Shown: piece by piece, positions 1 to 8,964 of the stretch
Layout of the letters: each line of letters starts with the position of its first letter
How positions within the stretch are numbered: the stretch's first letter is position 1
Translations under genes and position numbers: made by a program
The notes under the pieces: generated by a model
Databases searched by the model: none
What the model saw: only the letters and a program-made list of their open reading frames with translations
What the model was told of the DNA's origin: nothing
NCBI RefSeq assembly: GCF_001422365.1
Contig: NZ_LMMT01000037.1
Location: forward strand, 124,001 to 188,000
Origin: Pseudorhodoferax sp. Leaf265
GTDB taxonomy: Bacteria > Pseudomonadota > Gammaproteobacteria > Burkholderiales > Burkholderiaceae_C
Direction: 5' to 3'
Length of the DNA stretch: 64,000 nucleotides

Positions 1-1
1 G

Positions 2-841
2 CAGCTGAGCCCGGTGCGGCCGGGCAGCGCGCACTGGCGCGCCAAGCTGGCCGTGCTGTCGGCACGCGCGCCGCAGGCCTTGTGCGCCGCACCGGGTTTC
101 GATGTGGCACCGGCCCTGCAGGCCTTGTGCCGCCACGCCGCCGCGGAGCATCCTGCGGCCTGGACCTGGGACGGCGCGCGTGCCCAGGCGTCCGCGCTGG
201 GCCTGGCCGTGGCCGGCGACGCGGTGCAGCCATTGGGCAGCGCGGCCGACCCCGAGACGCTGGCCTGCCTGCGGGCCCTGCCGCCCGGCTGGCGCCTCGC
301 CGGCCTGCTGAGCCTGGCCTTCGCCGAGGACTTCGCCGTGCTGGACGCCGCCAGCACCGCCATCCCCTGGCTGGCCGTGGCCCTGCCGTCGCATTGGGCG
401 CCCGAGCTGAAGGTCGGGCGCCCGTTCGCCGCCGTGCATGCGCCGGTGGCCGACAACGCGCTGCTGCTGCAGGCGGCGCAGGGCTTGGCCCGGCTCGTGA
501 GCGGCGCGGACCATTGGGAGCGCTTCGTCTGGACCGTCTCCCCACACAGGGGCCTGGCTGCACATCCGGCGCACCTCCCTGCGGGTGGTTGGGAAGGCTT
601 GGCGGTGGCCGACGCCTGGTGGCGCACCGAGCGGCAGACCTTCCTCCCGGTGCCCGGGGCGGCGCAGGCCGTCTTCACGATCCTGGTCGAGGTGCAGCCC
701 CTGGCCCAGGCCATCGACAGCCCGGCCCGGGCGGCGCGCCTGCACGCGGCCATCGCCAGCATGGGCGCCGAGGTGCTGGCCTACCGCGGCCTGGCAGATG
801 TGCAGGGCCGCCTGCTGGCGTGGCTGGCCGCGCGGTGCTGA
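2..841 (+). CDS. Heme-dependent oxidative N-demethylase-like protein (DUF3445), 5' end outside window
   Basis: About 280 residues are visible and the frame is open to the left edge, so the N-terminus is probably missing; the first in-window start would be GTG at 14. The pattern IPWLAVALPSHWAPELKVGR followed by VHAPVADN, WERFVWTVSPH and WWRTERQTFLPVP is what I recognise from the DUF3445 family. Its characterised member HODM is a heme enzyme that oxidatively removes methyl groups from small amines. Role here is inferred from family only. No partner reductase is visible in the window. Confidence 0.7.
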   Translation, partial: QLSPVRPGSAHWRAKLAVLSARAPQALCAAPGFDVAPALQALCRHAAAEHPAAWTWDGARAQASALGLAVAGDAVQPLGSAADPETLACLRALPPGWRLAGLLSLAFAEDFAVLDAASTAIPWLAVALPSHWAPELKVGRPFAAVHAPVADNALLLQAAQGLARLVSGADHWERFVWTVSPHRGLAAHPAHLPAGGWEGLAVADAWWRTERQTFLPVPGAAQAVFTILVEVQPLAQAIDSPARAARLHAAIASMGAEVLAYRGLADVQGRLLAWLAARC

Positions 842-910
842 GGGCTGCGGTGTGATGCGGCTGTCACATGCGGCCCGCACCATGGCTGTCTTTCAACCCA
901 GGAGCCTTCG

Positions 911-1234
911 ATGCAGCACGCCCCCAGCTTCGCCCAGATCCTCGCCGCCGCCGACCTGGCCGACGGATTCATCGCCGAGATCCTCGACGCCGATCCGGCC
1001 CTGCTGGTCGGCAAGGTGGCCGACCAGGACAACAAGGACATTGCCAAGGCCGCGCGCAAGCTGGCCGAGTTCCGCAAGCACCTGATCGACGCGCTGGCGC
1101 TGCAGCCACTGGGCGGCGTCGATGTGGACGATGACTACGCCTTCGAGGAGGGCGAGGAAGAAGACGAGGAGGACGACGAAGAAGTCCAGGACGCGCAACC
1201 GGCCCCGGCCAAAGCCCGCGGCAAGCGCGCCTGA
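911..1234 (+). CDS. Small hypothetical protein with acidic tail
   Basis: This is a 107-aa protein of unknown function. The N-terminal 75 residues look helical (FAQILAAADLADGFIAEIL, then an Asp/Lys-rich helix). Residues of about 75-90 are almost only Glu and Asp, and the end is basic and Ala/Pro-rich (PAKARGKRA). A good ribosome site (AGGAG, 7 nt before ATG) supports the start. Polar acidic tails like this occur in nucleic-acid- or histone-like-binding proteins, but nothing here proves that. It stands alone between two unrelated genes on the same strand. Confidence 0.65.
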   Translation: MQHAPSFAQILAAADLADGFIAEILDADPALLVGKVADQDNKDIAKAARKLAEFRKHLIDALALQPLGGVDVDDDYAFEEGEEEDEEDDEEVQDAQPAPAKARGKRA

Positions 1235-1279
1235 ACACGGCCGCCCCTGTCGCCAAGGCGGTCTCCATGGCAGTGATTA

Positions 1280-1291
1280 AGGGTTAACCCT
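1280..1291. promoter_or_regulatory. 12-bp perfect palindrome AGGGTTAACCCT
   Basis: AGGGTTAACCCT lies 77 nt before the PQQ dehydrogenase start. A near-identical AGGGTTTACCCT lies at 6627-6638, just before the VWA gene on the other strand. Both sit in 5' regions, so a shared regulator site is possible; the regulator is unknown. Confidence 0.35.
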
Positions 1292-1368
1292 CGGTTTTGC
1301 GAGAATGCCGGGCTCGCCGCAGCGGCCGCAACGCGCCGCTGCATGCCTTGCAAGCACCCGACTTCTCG

Positions 1369-3738
1369 ATGACAAACACCGAACAACAACCCCGGCGCCG
1401 CTGGCCCCTCGTCGCGCTGGGCGCGCTCACGCTCCTGATGGGCGCATTTCTGGCCGTCGGCGGCGCCTGGCTCGTCGGCCTGGGCGGCAGCTGGTACTTC
1501 GTGCTGGCCGGCATCGCGCTGCTGGCCTCTGGCTTCCTGGTCGTGCGCGGCAGCCCGGCCGGGGCCTGGCTGTTCGCGCTGACGCTGCTGGCCACGGCCT
1601 TCTGGGCGCTGGTCGACGTGGGCCTGCGCTTCTGGCCCCTGGTCTCGCGCCTGATGGCCTTCGGCGTGCTGGGCCTGCTGATGGCGCTGGCCTATCCGGC
1701 GCTGGTCCGCGCGTCCGGTGGCAAGCCCGGCAAGGGCGCCTATGCCGTGGCCGGCCTGCTGCTAGCCGCCCTGGTGGCCACGGGCGGCTACGCCTTCGTG
1801 CCCGCGCCCGTGGTTGCCGCGCAGAACCCCGGCCAGCCAGCCACCCCGGTGGCACCCGGCAGCGAACAGAAGGACTGGCTGCACTGGGGCAACACCACGG
1901 CCGGTAGCCGCTTCGCCGCGCTGGAGCAGATCACGCGCGCCAACGTAGGCCAGCTGCAGGTGGCCTGGACGGCCCACACCGGCGACATTCCGCAGAGCAC
2001 GGGCTCGGGCGCCGAAGACCAGAACACGCCGCTGCAGGTGGGCGACACGGTCTACGTCTGCACCGCCTACGGCCGCGTGCTGGCGCTGGACGCCGACAGC
2101 GGCGCCGAGCGCTGGAAGTTCGACCCGCAGGCCAAGGCCCCCAACTGGCAGCGCTGCCGCGGCCTGGGCTACTTCGACCAGGATGCCGAGGCGCCGGTCG
2201 CGGCTGCACAGCCGGCCGCCGCCTGCCGCCAGCGCCTGTTCCTGCCCACGCTGGACGCGCGCCTGATCGCGATCGACGCCAGGACCGGCAAGCCCTGCGC
2301 CGACTTCGGCAAGGACGGCACGGTCGACCTGTCGGTCGGCATGGGTGAGATCCAATTCGGCTGGTACCAGCAGACCTCCACGCCGCTGGTGGCGGGCCGC
2401 CTCGTGGTCGTGGGCGGCCGCGTGGCCGACAACTGGTCGGTCGACGAGCCGCCCGGCGTGGTGCGCGCGTTCGACGTGGTCACGGGTGAACTCACCTGGG
2501 CCTGGGATTCGGGCAACCCCGCCATCACCAAGCTGCCGCCCGAAGGCCAGACCTACACGCGCGGCTCGCCCAACGTCTGGGCCGCCATGTCCTACGACGC
2601 CAAGCTGGGCCTGGTGTACCTGCCCACCGGCAACGCCACGCCCGACTTCTGGGGCGCGCACCGCACGCCCGAGGAGGAGAAGTACAGCTCCTCCATCGTC
2701 GCGCTGGACGCCGCCACCGGCCGCGTGCGCTGGCACTTCCAGACCACGCACCACGACCTGTGGGACTTCGACCTGCCGGCCCAGCCGCTGCTGATCGACG
2801 TGCCCAACGCCCAGGGCGGCACCGATCCGGCGCTGGTGCAGACCACCAAGCAGGGCGAGATCTTCATGCTGAACCGCGAGACCGGCGTGCCGCTGGCCGA
2901 GGTGCAGGAAAAGCCCGTGCCCCAGGGCAATCTGCCGGGCGAGCGTTACGCGCCCACGCAGCCGTTCTCGGTCGGCATGCCGTCCATCGGCAACACCACG
3001 CTGGTGGAGTCCGACATGTGGGGCGCCACGCCCTTCGACCAGCTGCTGTGCCGCATCAACTTCAAGGGCATGCGCAGCGAGGGCGTCTACACGCCGCCGG
3101 GCCTGGACCACGCGCTGCAGATGCCGGGCTCGCTGGGCGGCATGAACTGGGGCAGCGTGTCGGTCGACCCGACGACCAGCACCATGTTCGTCAACGACAT
3201 GCGCCTGGGCCTGGCCAACTACATGATCCCGCGCGAGAAGATGCCCAAGAACGCGAGCGGCATCGAGATGGGCGCCGTGCCGCAGGCCGGCACGCCCTAC
3301 GGCGCGATGCGCCAGCGCTTCCTGTCGCAGCTGGGCATCCCGTGCCAGGCGCCGCCCTTCGGCACCATGTCGGCGATCGACCTCAAGAGCCGCCAGCTGC
3401 TCTGGCAGGTGCCGGTCGGCACGGTGCAGGACACCGGCCCTCTGGGCATCAAGATGCACCTGCCGATCCCGATCGGCATGCCCACGCTGGGCCCCTCGCT
3501 GGCCACGCAGTCCGGCCTGGTGTTCTTCGCCGGCACGCAGGACTACTACCTGCGCGCCTTCGACAGCGCCAGCGGCAAGGAAGTCTGGAAGGCCCGCCTG
3601 CCGGTCGGCAGCCAGGGCGGCCCGATGACCTATGTGTCGCCCAAGAGCGGGCGCCAGTACGTGCTGATCACGGCCGGCGGCGCGCGCCAGTCGCCCGACC
3701 GCGGCGACTACGTGATCGCCTACGCGCTGCCGAAGTAA
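1369..3738 (+). CDS. Membrane-bound PQQ-dependent dehydrogenase, glucose/quinate/shikimate family
   Basis: The protein has 789 residues, normal for the membrane-bound quinoprotein family. The first ~145 residues form four to five hydrophobic segments (anchor and probable ubiquinone site). They are followed by a periplasmic eight-bladed PQQ propeller beginning near DWLHWGNTTAGSRFAALEQI. Repeated tryptophan-docking blades can be seen (ALDADSGAERWKFDPQ, ALDAATGRVRWHFQTTHHDLWDFD), and THHDLWDFD is a family hallmark. It oxidises a sugar or cyclic polyol in the periplasm and feeds electrons to quinone. Whether the substrate is glucose, quinate or another polyol cannot be read from sequence. ATG 1369 was chosen because upstream codons are not membrane-like. 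No PQQ biosynthesis genes are in the window. Confidence 0.9.
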   Translation: MTNTEQQPRRRWPLVALGALTLLMGAFLAVGGAWLVGLGGSWYFVLAGIALLASGFLVVRGSPAGAWLFALTLLATAFWALVDVGLRFWPLVSRLMAFGVLGLLMALAYPALVRASGGKPGKGAYAVAGLLLAALVATGGYAFVPAPVVAAQNPGQPATPVAPGSEQKDWLHWGNTTAGSRFAALEQITRANVGQLQVAWTAHTGDIPQSTGSGAEDQNTPLQVGDTVYVCTAYGRVLALDADSGAERWKFDPQAKAPNWQRCRGLGYFDQDAEAPVAAAQPAAACRQRLFLPTLDARLIAIDARTGKPCADFGKDGTVDLSVGMGEIQFGWYQQTSTPLVAGRLVVVGGRVADNWSVDEPPGVVRAFDVVTGELTWAWDSGNPAITKLPPEGQTYTRGSPNVWAAMSYDAKLGLVYLPTGNATPDFWGAHRTPEEEKYSSSIVALDAATGRVRWHFQTTHHDLWDFDLPAQPLLIDVPNAQGGTDPALVQTTKQGEIFMLNRETGVPLAEVQEKPVPQGNLPGERYAPTQPFSVGMPSIGNTTLVESDMWGATPFDQLLCRINFKGMRSEGVYTPPGLDHALQMPGSLGGMNWGSVSVDPTTSTMFVNDMRLGLANYMIPREKMPKNASGIEMGAVPQAGTPYGAMRQRFLSQLGIPCQAPPFGTMSAIDLKSRQLLWQVPVGTVQDTGPLGIKMHLPIPIGMPTLGPSLATQSGLVFFAGTQDYYLRAFDSASGKEVWKARLPVGSQGGPMTYVSPKSGRQYVLITAGGARQSPDRGDYVIAYALPK

Positions 3739-3741
3739 GGC

Positions 3742-3969
3742 TCAGGGCGCGCGGTGCAGCCGAGGCGCCGAGAGCAGCGCCAGGTTGTCGGTGATGGCCG
3801 CATCCACGCGTGGATAGCGGCCTTTCATCTTCGAGATGGTCATGATGGTCTGCAGCGCCTGCAGGTCCTTGAGCGTGGGGGCGACCTTGATCTGCGCGAT
3901 CGCTGCGCTCTGGTTGCCCCCGTTGATCAAGGCCATCAGCTTGCTGGACCAGTCGTTTGCGCGTGCCAT
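3742..3969 (-). CDS. Small hypothetical protein, 75 aa
   Basis: The protein is of unknown function. It starts MARANDWSSKLMALINGGNQ and contains a short LKDLQALQTIM helix. ATG 3969 is set by a Shine-Dalgarno AGGTG 7 nt upstream; the longer reading frame would run back into the divergent gene. It is convergent with the PQQ dehydrogenase (3-nt gap between stop codons) and divergent from the DUF6172 gene across 64 bp. Confidence 0.65.
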   Translation of the reverse strand: MARANDWSSKLMALINGGNQSAAIAQIKVAPTLKDLQALQTIMTISKMKGRYPRVDAAITDNLALLSAPRLHRAP

Positions 3970-4033
3970 GTCGTTCACCTGTCTTCGTTGAGGGCGCCGA
4001 CTGTACGGCGCTGTGCCCACGTTAGGATCACCC

Positions 4034-4339
4034 ATGAGAAAAACATTCCAGCTTCAGGTCGAGGGCAAGCACCCCGACCGTCTTCTCGACGCCATCAAGC
4101 ACGAGATCCGCAAGTACATCAAGCGCGAACGTGGCCGCGCGCTGCCCGAAGGCGCGGACTTCTGGGACTTCGACTGCCGCTTCGGCGCGGACGAGGCCAG
4201 CTCCGGCATCGTGCACCTGTCCGACATCACCGGTTGCATCGACGGCGTGGTGAAGGAGGGCGGCAAGCAGTTCTACATCGAAATCCTGGCCAAGCCCGCC
4301 AAACGCCGGCCGCGGCCGGCGGAGCCGGCCGGCGCCTGA
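4034..4339 (+). CDS. DUF6172 family protein
   Basis: A 101-aa protein whose MRKTFQLQVEGKHPDRLLDA opening and RKYIKRERGRALPEGADFWD segment match the pattern I associate with the small uncharacterised DUF6172 family. The function is unknown. ATG 4034 follows TTAGGA at 7 nt, which decides the start against an upstream in-frame ATG at 4013. The C-terminus is basic and Pro-rich (AKRRPRPAEPAGA). It is convergent with the alcohol dehydrogenase gene, 4 nt apart. Confidence 0.7.
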   Translation: MRKTFQLQVEGKHPDRLLDAIKHEIRKYIKRERGRALPEGADFWDFDCRFGADEASSGIVHLSDITGCIDGVVKEGGKQFYIEILAKPAKRRPRPAEPAGA

Positions 4340-4343
4340 GCCC

Positions 4344-5480
4344 TCACATCGCGCTGTCGAGCATGGCGCGGTAGTCCTCGCGCGAGGCCAGCCGCGGATT
4401 CGTCTTGTGGCAGTGGTCGGCCATCGCGCCGTCGATGATCTGCTCGAACTGCGCGGCCGTCACACCCACTTCGGCCAGGCCCCCGGGCAGGCCCAGGCGC
4501 GCGTTCATGTCGCGGATCGCCTCGCCGATGTCGCCGGGGCCATCCAGGTGCATGGCGCCGGCCATGCGCTGCAGCCGCGCCTCCTTCTGCACCGATTCCG
4601 CACCCGCATTGAACGCCACCACGGCCGGCAGGAACAGCGCGTTGAGCGTGCCATGGTGCAGCCGCGGATCCACGCCGCCCAGGCTGTGCGAGAGGCTGTG
4701 CACGCAGCCCAACCCCTTCTGGAACGCCATGGCGCCCTGCATCGAGGCGCTCATGAGGTTGAGCCGCGCCTCGCGGTCGCTGCCGTCCTTCGTTGCACGC
4801 TCGATGTGGCCCCAGGCGCGCTCCAGGCCGTCCAACGCGATGCCATCGGCCGGCGGGTTGAAGGCGGCCGACATGAAGGTTTCCATGCAGTGGGCGATCG
4901 CGTCCATGCCAGTGGCGGCCGTGAGCTTGGGCGGCAGGCCCAGCGTGAGTTCTGGGTCGCAGATGGCGGCCTTGGGCATCAGCGACCAGCTGTGGAAGCC
5001 CAGCTTGCGGTGGTCGTCCACGATGATGATGGCGCCGCGCGCCACCTCGCTGCCGGTGCCGCTGGTGGTCGGCACGGCGATCAGCGGCGCGGTCGCCTCG
5101 GTGATGCGCGGCGAGCCGCCTTCGATGGTGGCGTAGTGCTTGAGCGGGCCCTCGTGCGTGGCGGCGATGGCCACGCCCTTGGCGCAGTCGATCGATGAGC
5201 CGCCGCCCACGGCGATCAAGCCGTCGCAGTTGCCCTTCCTGTACAGCGCGACGGCGGCGCGCACGGCGGCCTCGGTCGGGTTGGACGGCGTTTCGTCGAA
5301 CACCGTGACGGGCAGCTCGCCCAGCGCGTCGAGCGCCTTCTGCAGGATGCCGACGGCGCGCACACCGGCATCGGTCACGACCAGCGGGCGGGTGATGCCG
5401 ATGCGTTGGCACTCGGCGGCCAACAGGCGGATCGCGCCGAAATCGAACTGGACTTGGGTCAGGTACTGGATCAGGGCCAT
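4344..5480 (-). CDS. Iron-containing (type III) alcohol dehydrogenase
   Basis: The protein has 378 residues, the usual length for group III metal-dependent alcohol dehydrogenases. The N-terminal half carries the nucleotide motif GGGSSIDCAKG and the PTTSGTGSEVA loop. The C-terminal half carries the metal-site histidines in the MDAIAHCMETF, VHSLSHSLGG and HHGTLN segments. It would interconvert an alcohol and an aldehyde or ketone with NAD(P)H in the cytoplasm. The N-terminus (MALIQYLTQVQFDFGAI) resembles 4-hydroxybutyrate-dehydrogenase-like members, but substrate is not determinable. It stands alone, with 94 bp to the next gene. Confidence 0.9.
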   Translation of the reverse strand: MALIQYLTQVQFDFGAIRLLAAECQRIGITRPLVVTDAGVRAVGILQKALDALGELPVTVFDETPSNPTEAAVRAAVALYRKGNCDGLIAVGGGSSIDCAKGVAIAATHEGPLKHYATIEGGSPRITEATAPLIAVPTTSGTGSEVARGAIIIVDDHRKLGFHSWSLMPKAAICDPELTLGLPPKLTAATGMDAIAHCMETFMSAAFNPPADGIALDGLERAWGHIERATKDGSDREARLNLMSASMQGAMAFQKGLGCVHSLSHSLGGVDPRLHHGTLNALFLPAVVAFNAGAESVQKEARLQRMAGAMHLDGPGDIGEAIRDMNARLGLPGGLAEVGVTAAQFEQIIDGAMADHCHKTNPRLASREDYRAMLDSAM

Positions 5481-5574
5481 GGCATCAGCGTGGAGCGTGG
5501 AAGACCGGGCAATCTAGCAAAGCCGGCCTGCTGCACGCATAGCACCATCCCTTGGTTTGTCGTCCAGGCGACCG

Positions 5575-6615
5575 TCAGGCCACGCGTTGGAACCACAGCA
5601 GCGACAGCAGCGCCGCCCCGGCCATCAGCAGCAGCGCGCCCAGCGCGAGCGGGCCCGCCAGCTCGGTCTCGCGCATCTGCACCTGCAGCCGCGCGCCCAT
5701 CTTCTCGTAGACCTGCAGCAGGCTCTCGGCGCTGCCGGCGCGGAAGTAGTCGCCGTGCGCGATGCCGGTCACCTGGCGCAGCATGTCCTCGTCCAGCTGC
5801 AGCACGATGGACCAGTCGTCCTGGTCGGCACCGGGCGTGTCGACGGTTCCGAGCCCGACCGCGTGGATGCGCACGCCGCGCGCGGCCGCCATGTCGGCCG
5901 CCTGCAGCGGGTGCACGCCGAAGTTGCTGCGCCCGTCGGTCAGCAGCACGATGGTGGCGGCCGGCCCGGCGTCCGTGGCGGGCGGCCGCGGCACCGGTTT
6001 GGGCGTGGCGCGCGGCGCGTGCGCGGTCAGCGGCATGAAGGCGGCCTCGCCCAGGTCCAGGGCCTCGTTGGGAAACAGTTCGGCCAGCGCGGCCACGATG
6101 CCGCTGCCCATGGCCGTGCCGTGCTGCAGGTGCAGCGCGTCGATGGCCGTGAGCAGCTTCTCGCGGCTGTAGGTCGGCGGCTGCACCACCTGGGCCGTGC
6201 CCGCGAAGCTGACCACGCCCACGCGGGCGCCGTCGGGCAGCTGGCGCACGAAGGCCTTGGCGGCCTCGCGCGCGGCATCCAGCCGGCTCGGCTTGATGTC
6301 GTCGGCCTGCATGCTGAGCGAAACATCCACTGCCAGCATCACGGTCGCCTGCCCGGTCGGTAGCGGCAGCGCCGCCTGGGGCCTGGCGGCGGCGAACAGC
6401 AGCACGGCCAGCGCGGCCAGCAGCAGCGCCGGAGGCAGGTGGCGGCGCCAGACCCGCCCGGGCTGCAGGGCCTGGCGCACCAGGGCCACGTTGGCGTAGC
6501 GCAGGGCCGGCTGGCGCCGGCTGCGCAGCAGCCACACATAGCCCAGAACGAGCACCGGAATGGCCCACAGCAGCCAGAGCAATTGGGGCCAGAGGAAGTG
6601 CAAGGGCTGGATCAT
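5575..6615 (-). CDS. VWA-domain membrane protein (BatA-like)
   Basis: A 346-aa protein with two N-terminal membrane helices (residues about 8-30 and 60-82), a von Willebrand A domain, and a C-terminal helix near 320-342. The metal-ion-dependent adhesion site is intact in its first motif (DVSLSMQ), and LLTDGRSNFG lies in the later strand. This is the BatA/aerotolerance layout, in which the VWA domain faces the periplasm. The usual MoxR ATPase and BatB/DUF58 partners are absent nearby, so this copy appears isolated. An AGGGTTTACCCT near-palindrome lies 12 nt upstream of the ATG. Confidence 0.85.
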   Translation of the reverse strand: MIQPLHFLWPQLLWLLWAIPVLVLGYVWLLRSRRQPALRYANVALVRQALQPGRVWRRHLPPALLLAALAVLLFAAARPQAALPLPTGQATVMLAVDVSLSMQADDIKPSRLDAAREAAKAFVRQLPDGARVGVVSFAGTAQVVQPPTYSREKLLTAIDALHLQHGTAMGSGIVAALAELFPNEALDLGEAAFMPLTAHAPRATPKPVPRPPATDAGPAATIVLLTDGRSNFGVHPLQAADMAAARGVRIHAVGLGTVDTPGADQDDWSIVLQLDEDMLRQVTGIAHGDYFRAGSAESLLQVYEKMGARLQVQMRETELAGPLALGALLLMAGAALLSLLWFQRVA

Positions 6616-6626
6616 GGCAGGCTCCT

Positions 6627-6638
6627 AGGGTTTACCCT
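6627..6638. promoter_or_regulatory. Near-palindrome AGGGTTTACCCT
   Basis: One base different from the perfect palindrome at 1280-1291 and located 12 nt before the VWA gene start. It is so close to the start codon that a bound protein would block translation initiation or early transcription. Confidence 0.3.
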
Positions 6639-6728
6639 TGAAGCCAAGCAAAAATCTTGCCTATCCTGGCGCGTCCGGTTGCTGGATGAAATCGAAGATC
6701 TTTGACCGCTCCATCCGCGCGGCCCATG

Positions 6729-6752
6729 AAAAAAGGGGGCCAACCGCCCCCT
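6729..6752 (-). terminator. Rho-independent terminator of the lipoprotein gene
   Basis: Read on the minus strand, AGGGGGC pairs with GCCCCCT around a 5-nt loop and is followed directly by six T. It lies 28 nt after the stop codon of the lipoprotein gene at 6780. Confidence 0.85.
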
Positions 6753-6779
6753 GTGCTGCACGGCGCCTGACGCCGCATG

Positions 6780-8867
6780 TCACTGCAGCTTGTAGCTCCC
6801 GAACTTTTTGCTCACTTCGACCTGCTTGGGGCTGCGCGCCCACAGTTCGATCATGTTGATCGTGGTGCCCACGGCGTAGCGGCCCTGGCCGCCTGCGTCG
6901 CAATGCATGTCGTTCACGGTCTGCGCGGAACACAGGATCGTGACCTTGCGCGCTGTGCTGGCGATCGATGCCGTGTCGTTGAAGCGCAATCCCTGCTGGC
7001 CCGTGGTCGTGCTGCCGAACGGCGCCCGGCCGAAGGCGCTGGCGGAGGTTGGCGCCAGCGCTCCGACGGGAACCGTCCAGCCGTCGCCACCGTTGGTGTC
7101 GATCAGCAGGGTGTCGGGCGTGCCGAACCAGATGTATCCGTTGGCCTGGGTCTCTTCGATCATCCCGGCCCGTCCGGCCGGCAGCAGATCCGGGAACACG
7201 CGGGTGTTGCGGATTTCACCGATCGTCTCGGCCCGGCGCACCGTACGGTAGTACTGCACGACGTTGGCCACGCTGGTGTCTGCATGGAAGAACTCGATGG
7301 TCCAGACGCCGTTGTTGTCGAGCATCCTGATCTGGTCCTCCGTGTATTGCGGCGTGCTGTAGACCAAGCCTGGCTCCTTCTCCTGCGGGTTGCCGGACAG
7401 TGCCGTGTTGCGGTAGGCCGCAGCCAGCCGCAGCACCGGCGAGCCAGTGGGTGTCACACCGTCGGGTGCAATCACCAGGTACGACAGGCCGGCGGTCGGC
7501 AGCATGGTCAGCGCCGATCCGAATGGCGGGGTCACGACCACTTTGCTGAAGACCGGAGATCCGTTCGATGTGCGGTTGTCGATCTGGATGTTGTAGCCCG
7601 TGGTGTAGTAGCTGAAGGCCGGCGTGTTGACCAGGTCGCGGTCTTCGGAGAACGGCCGGATCGTCACCGGGTAGGTGTTGCTGTTGCCCACGAGGCGCAG
7701 GGTGCCGTCGGCATCGGCGTGCGCGGCGATGAGGTCGAAGTCCTGGTTGCCGGCGCTGTCCACCCACTTGTAGCTGATGATCATGTCGCCGTTGCCGCGG
7801 AAGAACTCCACATCGCCCGCGGTCCATTGCAGGCCCGTGGCGCCTGAGCGGAACATGCTGGCGAAGGCGCCGCCGTTGTTGGCGTTGCGGCCCACGCCCA
7901 CCTTGTTGGAGACGAAGGTGCCCGGGTCGCTGTTCTGGAACAGCCCGCGGCAGACCGCGGCCTTCACGTTGCTGGCGGTGCCGGTGGCACTGGTCGTGTC
8001 GCTGGTCGCGCTGTCGACGCGCTGCGTCAGCGGCAATGCGTAGCAGGCATTGAGCCGCGCGAACAGGTCGGCCACCTTGGACGGCGCGGGCACCGGCGCC
8101 AGCGCCGCGACGGTGGTGGTGGAAACCGTCGGCAGGGTCGCGTCGCTGCTGCTGAACTTGAGCGGCTCGGGCTGCGCGCCCGCGCTGGTCGGGATGGTCT
8201 TGACCGTTACCTCGATGTTGGCGGCCGTGCCGCTGGGCTGCACGGACACGGAGATGCTGTCGAGCAGTTTGTCCTGGCCGGTGCCGTCGGCCGTGAGCGC
8301 CCCTGCAATGGGATCGATCGTGAGGCCCAGTGCGGTGAGCAGTGGCTGCAGTGCGGCCAGCAGGGCGCTGGACTGGGCCTGCAGCGCGTCGGCCGTGATC
8401 GACTGGGGCGAGGCGGCCAGCTTGGAAGGATCGCCATTGGGCGCCAGGCGTGCGGCGATGATGGTCGTCAGCGGCGTCACGTTGGCGCGCGTGTCGCCCG
8501 CGGCCGCCGTGGCGCTGTAGAGCATCTGGTCTTCCTTCACGGCGCGCAGTACGAGCGGCCGCGCAGCAGTGGGCGCCAGCGTGCAGCTGAAGCTGCCGTC
8601 GGCGGCGGTGGTGGTGTCGCAGACGGTTGCGCCGGAGGCATCGGTCACCTGCAGCGTCGCACCGGCGAACGGTGCGCCGGTGGCCGCCGTGCCGCTCAGC
8701 GTCGTGGCGACGGGTGCCGGCGGTTCGGGTTCTGGCGCCGGGTCGTCGCCGCCGCCCCCGCCGCAGGCGGCCAGCGCCGCCGCCGCACCGAGGCTGGTCA
8801 AGGCCCAGCGCAGGCGGCTGGGCGAAGGGCTGCGGTGTGCAGCTTGTGTGGAAACACCGTTCGTCAT
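6780..8867 (-). CDS. Large secreted lipoprotein with N-terminal Ig/CarboxypepD-like domain
   Basis: A 695-aa protein. A signal peptide (RWALTSLGAAAALAAC) ends in a lipobox with Cys35, followed by GGGGGDDP and a Pro/Glu linker, so it is a lipid-anchored exported protein. Residues of about 50-120 resemble a carboxypeptidase-regulatory-like beta-sandwich (SGTAATGAPFAGATLQVTD, then DGSFSCTLAPTA). The rest is beta-rich and unrecognised. ATG 8867 is fixed by a strong AGGAGGAG ribosome site; a longer upstream frame lacks one. It is monocistronic, with a terminator at 6729-6752. The function is unknown, and surface binding is a guess. Confidence 0.75.
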   Translation of the reverse strand: MTNGVSTQAAHRSPSPSRLRWALTSLGAAAALAACGGGGGDDPAPEPEPPAPVATTLSGTAATGAPFAGATLQVTDASGATVCDTTTAADGSFSCTLAPTAARPLVLRAVKEDQMLYSATAAAGDTRANVTPLTTIIAARLAPNGDPSKLAASPQSITADALQAQSSALLAALQPLLTALGLTIDPIAGALTADGTGQDKLLDSISVSVQPSGTAANIEVTVKTIPTSAGAQPEPLKFSSSDATLPTVSTTTVAALAPVPAPSKVADLFARLNACYALPLTQRVDSATSDTTSATGTASNVKAAVCRGLFQNSDPGTFVSNKVGVGRNANNGGAFASMFRSGATGLQWTAGDVEFFRGNGDMIISYKWVDSAGNQDFDLIAAHADADGTLRLVGNSNTYPVTIRPFSEDRDLVNTPAFSYYTTGYNIQIDNRTSNGSPVFSKVVVTPPFGSALTMLPTAGLSYLVIAPDGVTPTGSPVLRLAAAYRNTALSGNPQEKEPGLVYSTPQYTEDQIRMLDNNGVWTIEFFHADTSVANVVQYYRTVRRAETIGEIRNTRVFPDLLPAGRAGMIEETQANGYIWFGTPDTLLIDTNGGDGWTVPVGALAPTSASAFGRAPFGSTTTGQQGLRFNDTASIASTARKVTILCSAQTVNDMHCDAGGQGRYAVGTTINMIELWARSPKQVEVSKKFGSYKLQ

Positions 8868-8964
8868 GGTCACTCCTCCTCGCATGGTTGTTGCAAAGCG
8901 TGACGGAGTGTGCGTGGGGCCGCCGTGGCGGCGCATCATGCAAATGAACGATGGCGTGCAGGCC

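Noticed and set aside
1156-1186. GA-rich stretch as a repeat element
   Set aside because: It encodes the Glu/Asp run of the acidic-tail protein in frame and needs no other explanation.
1762-3459. 565-codon open frame antisense to the PQQ dehydrogenase
   Set aside because: It lies fully inside a well-recognised gene, is rich in His/Arg/Gly as expected from GC-skewed codon positions, and has no recognisable domain.
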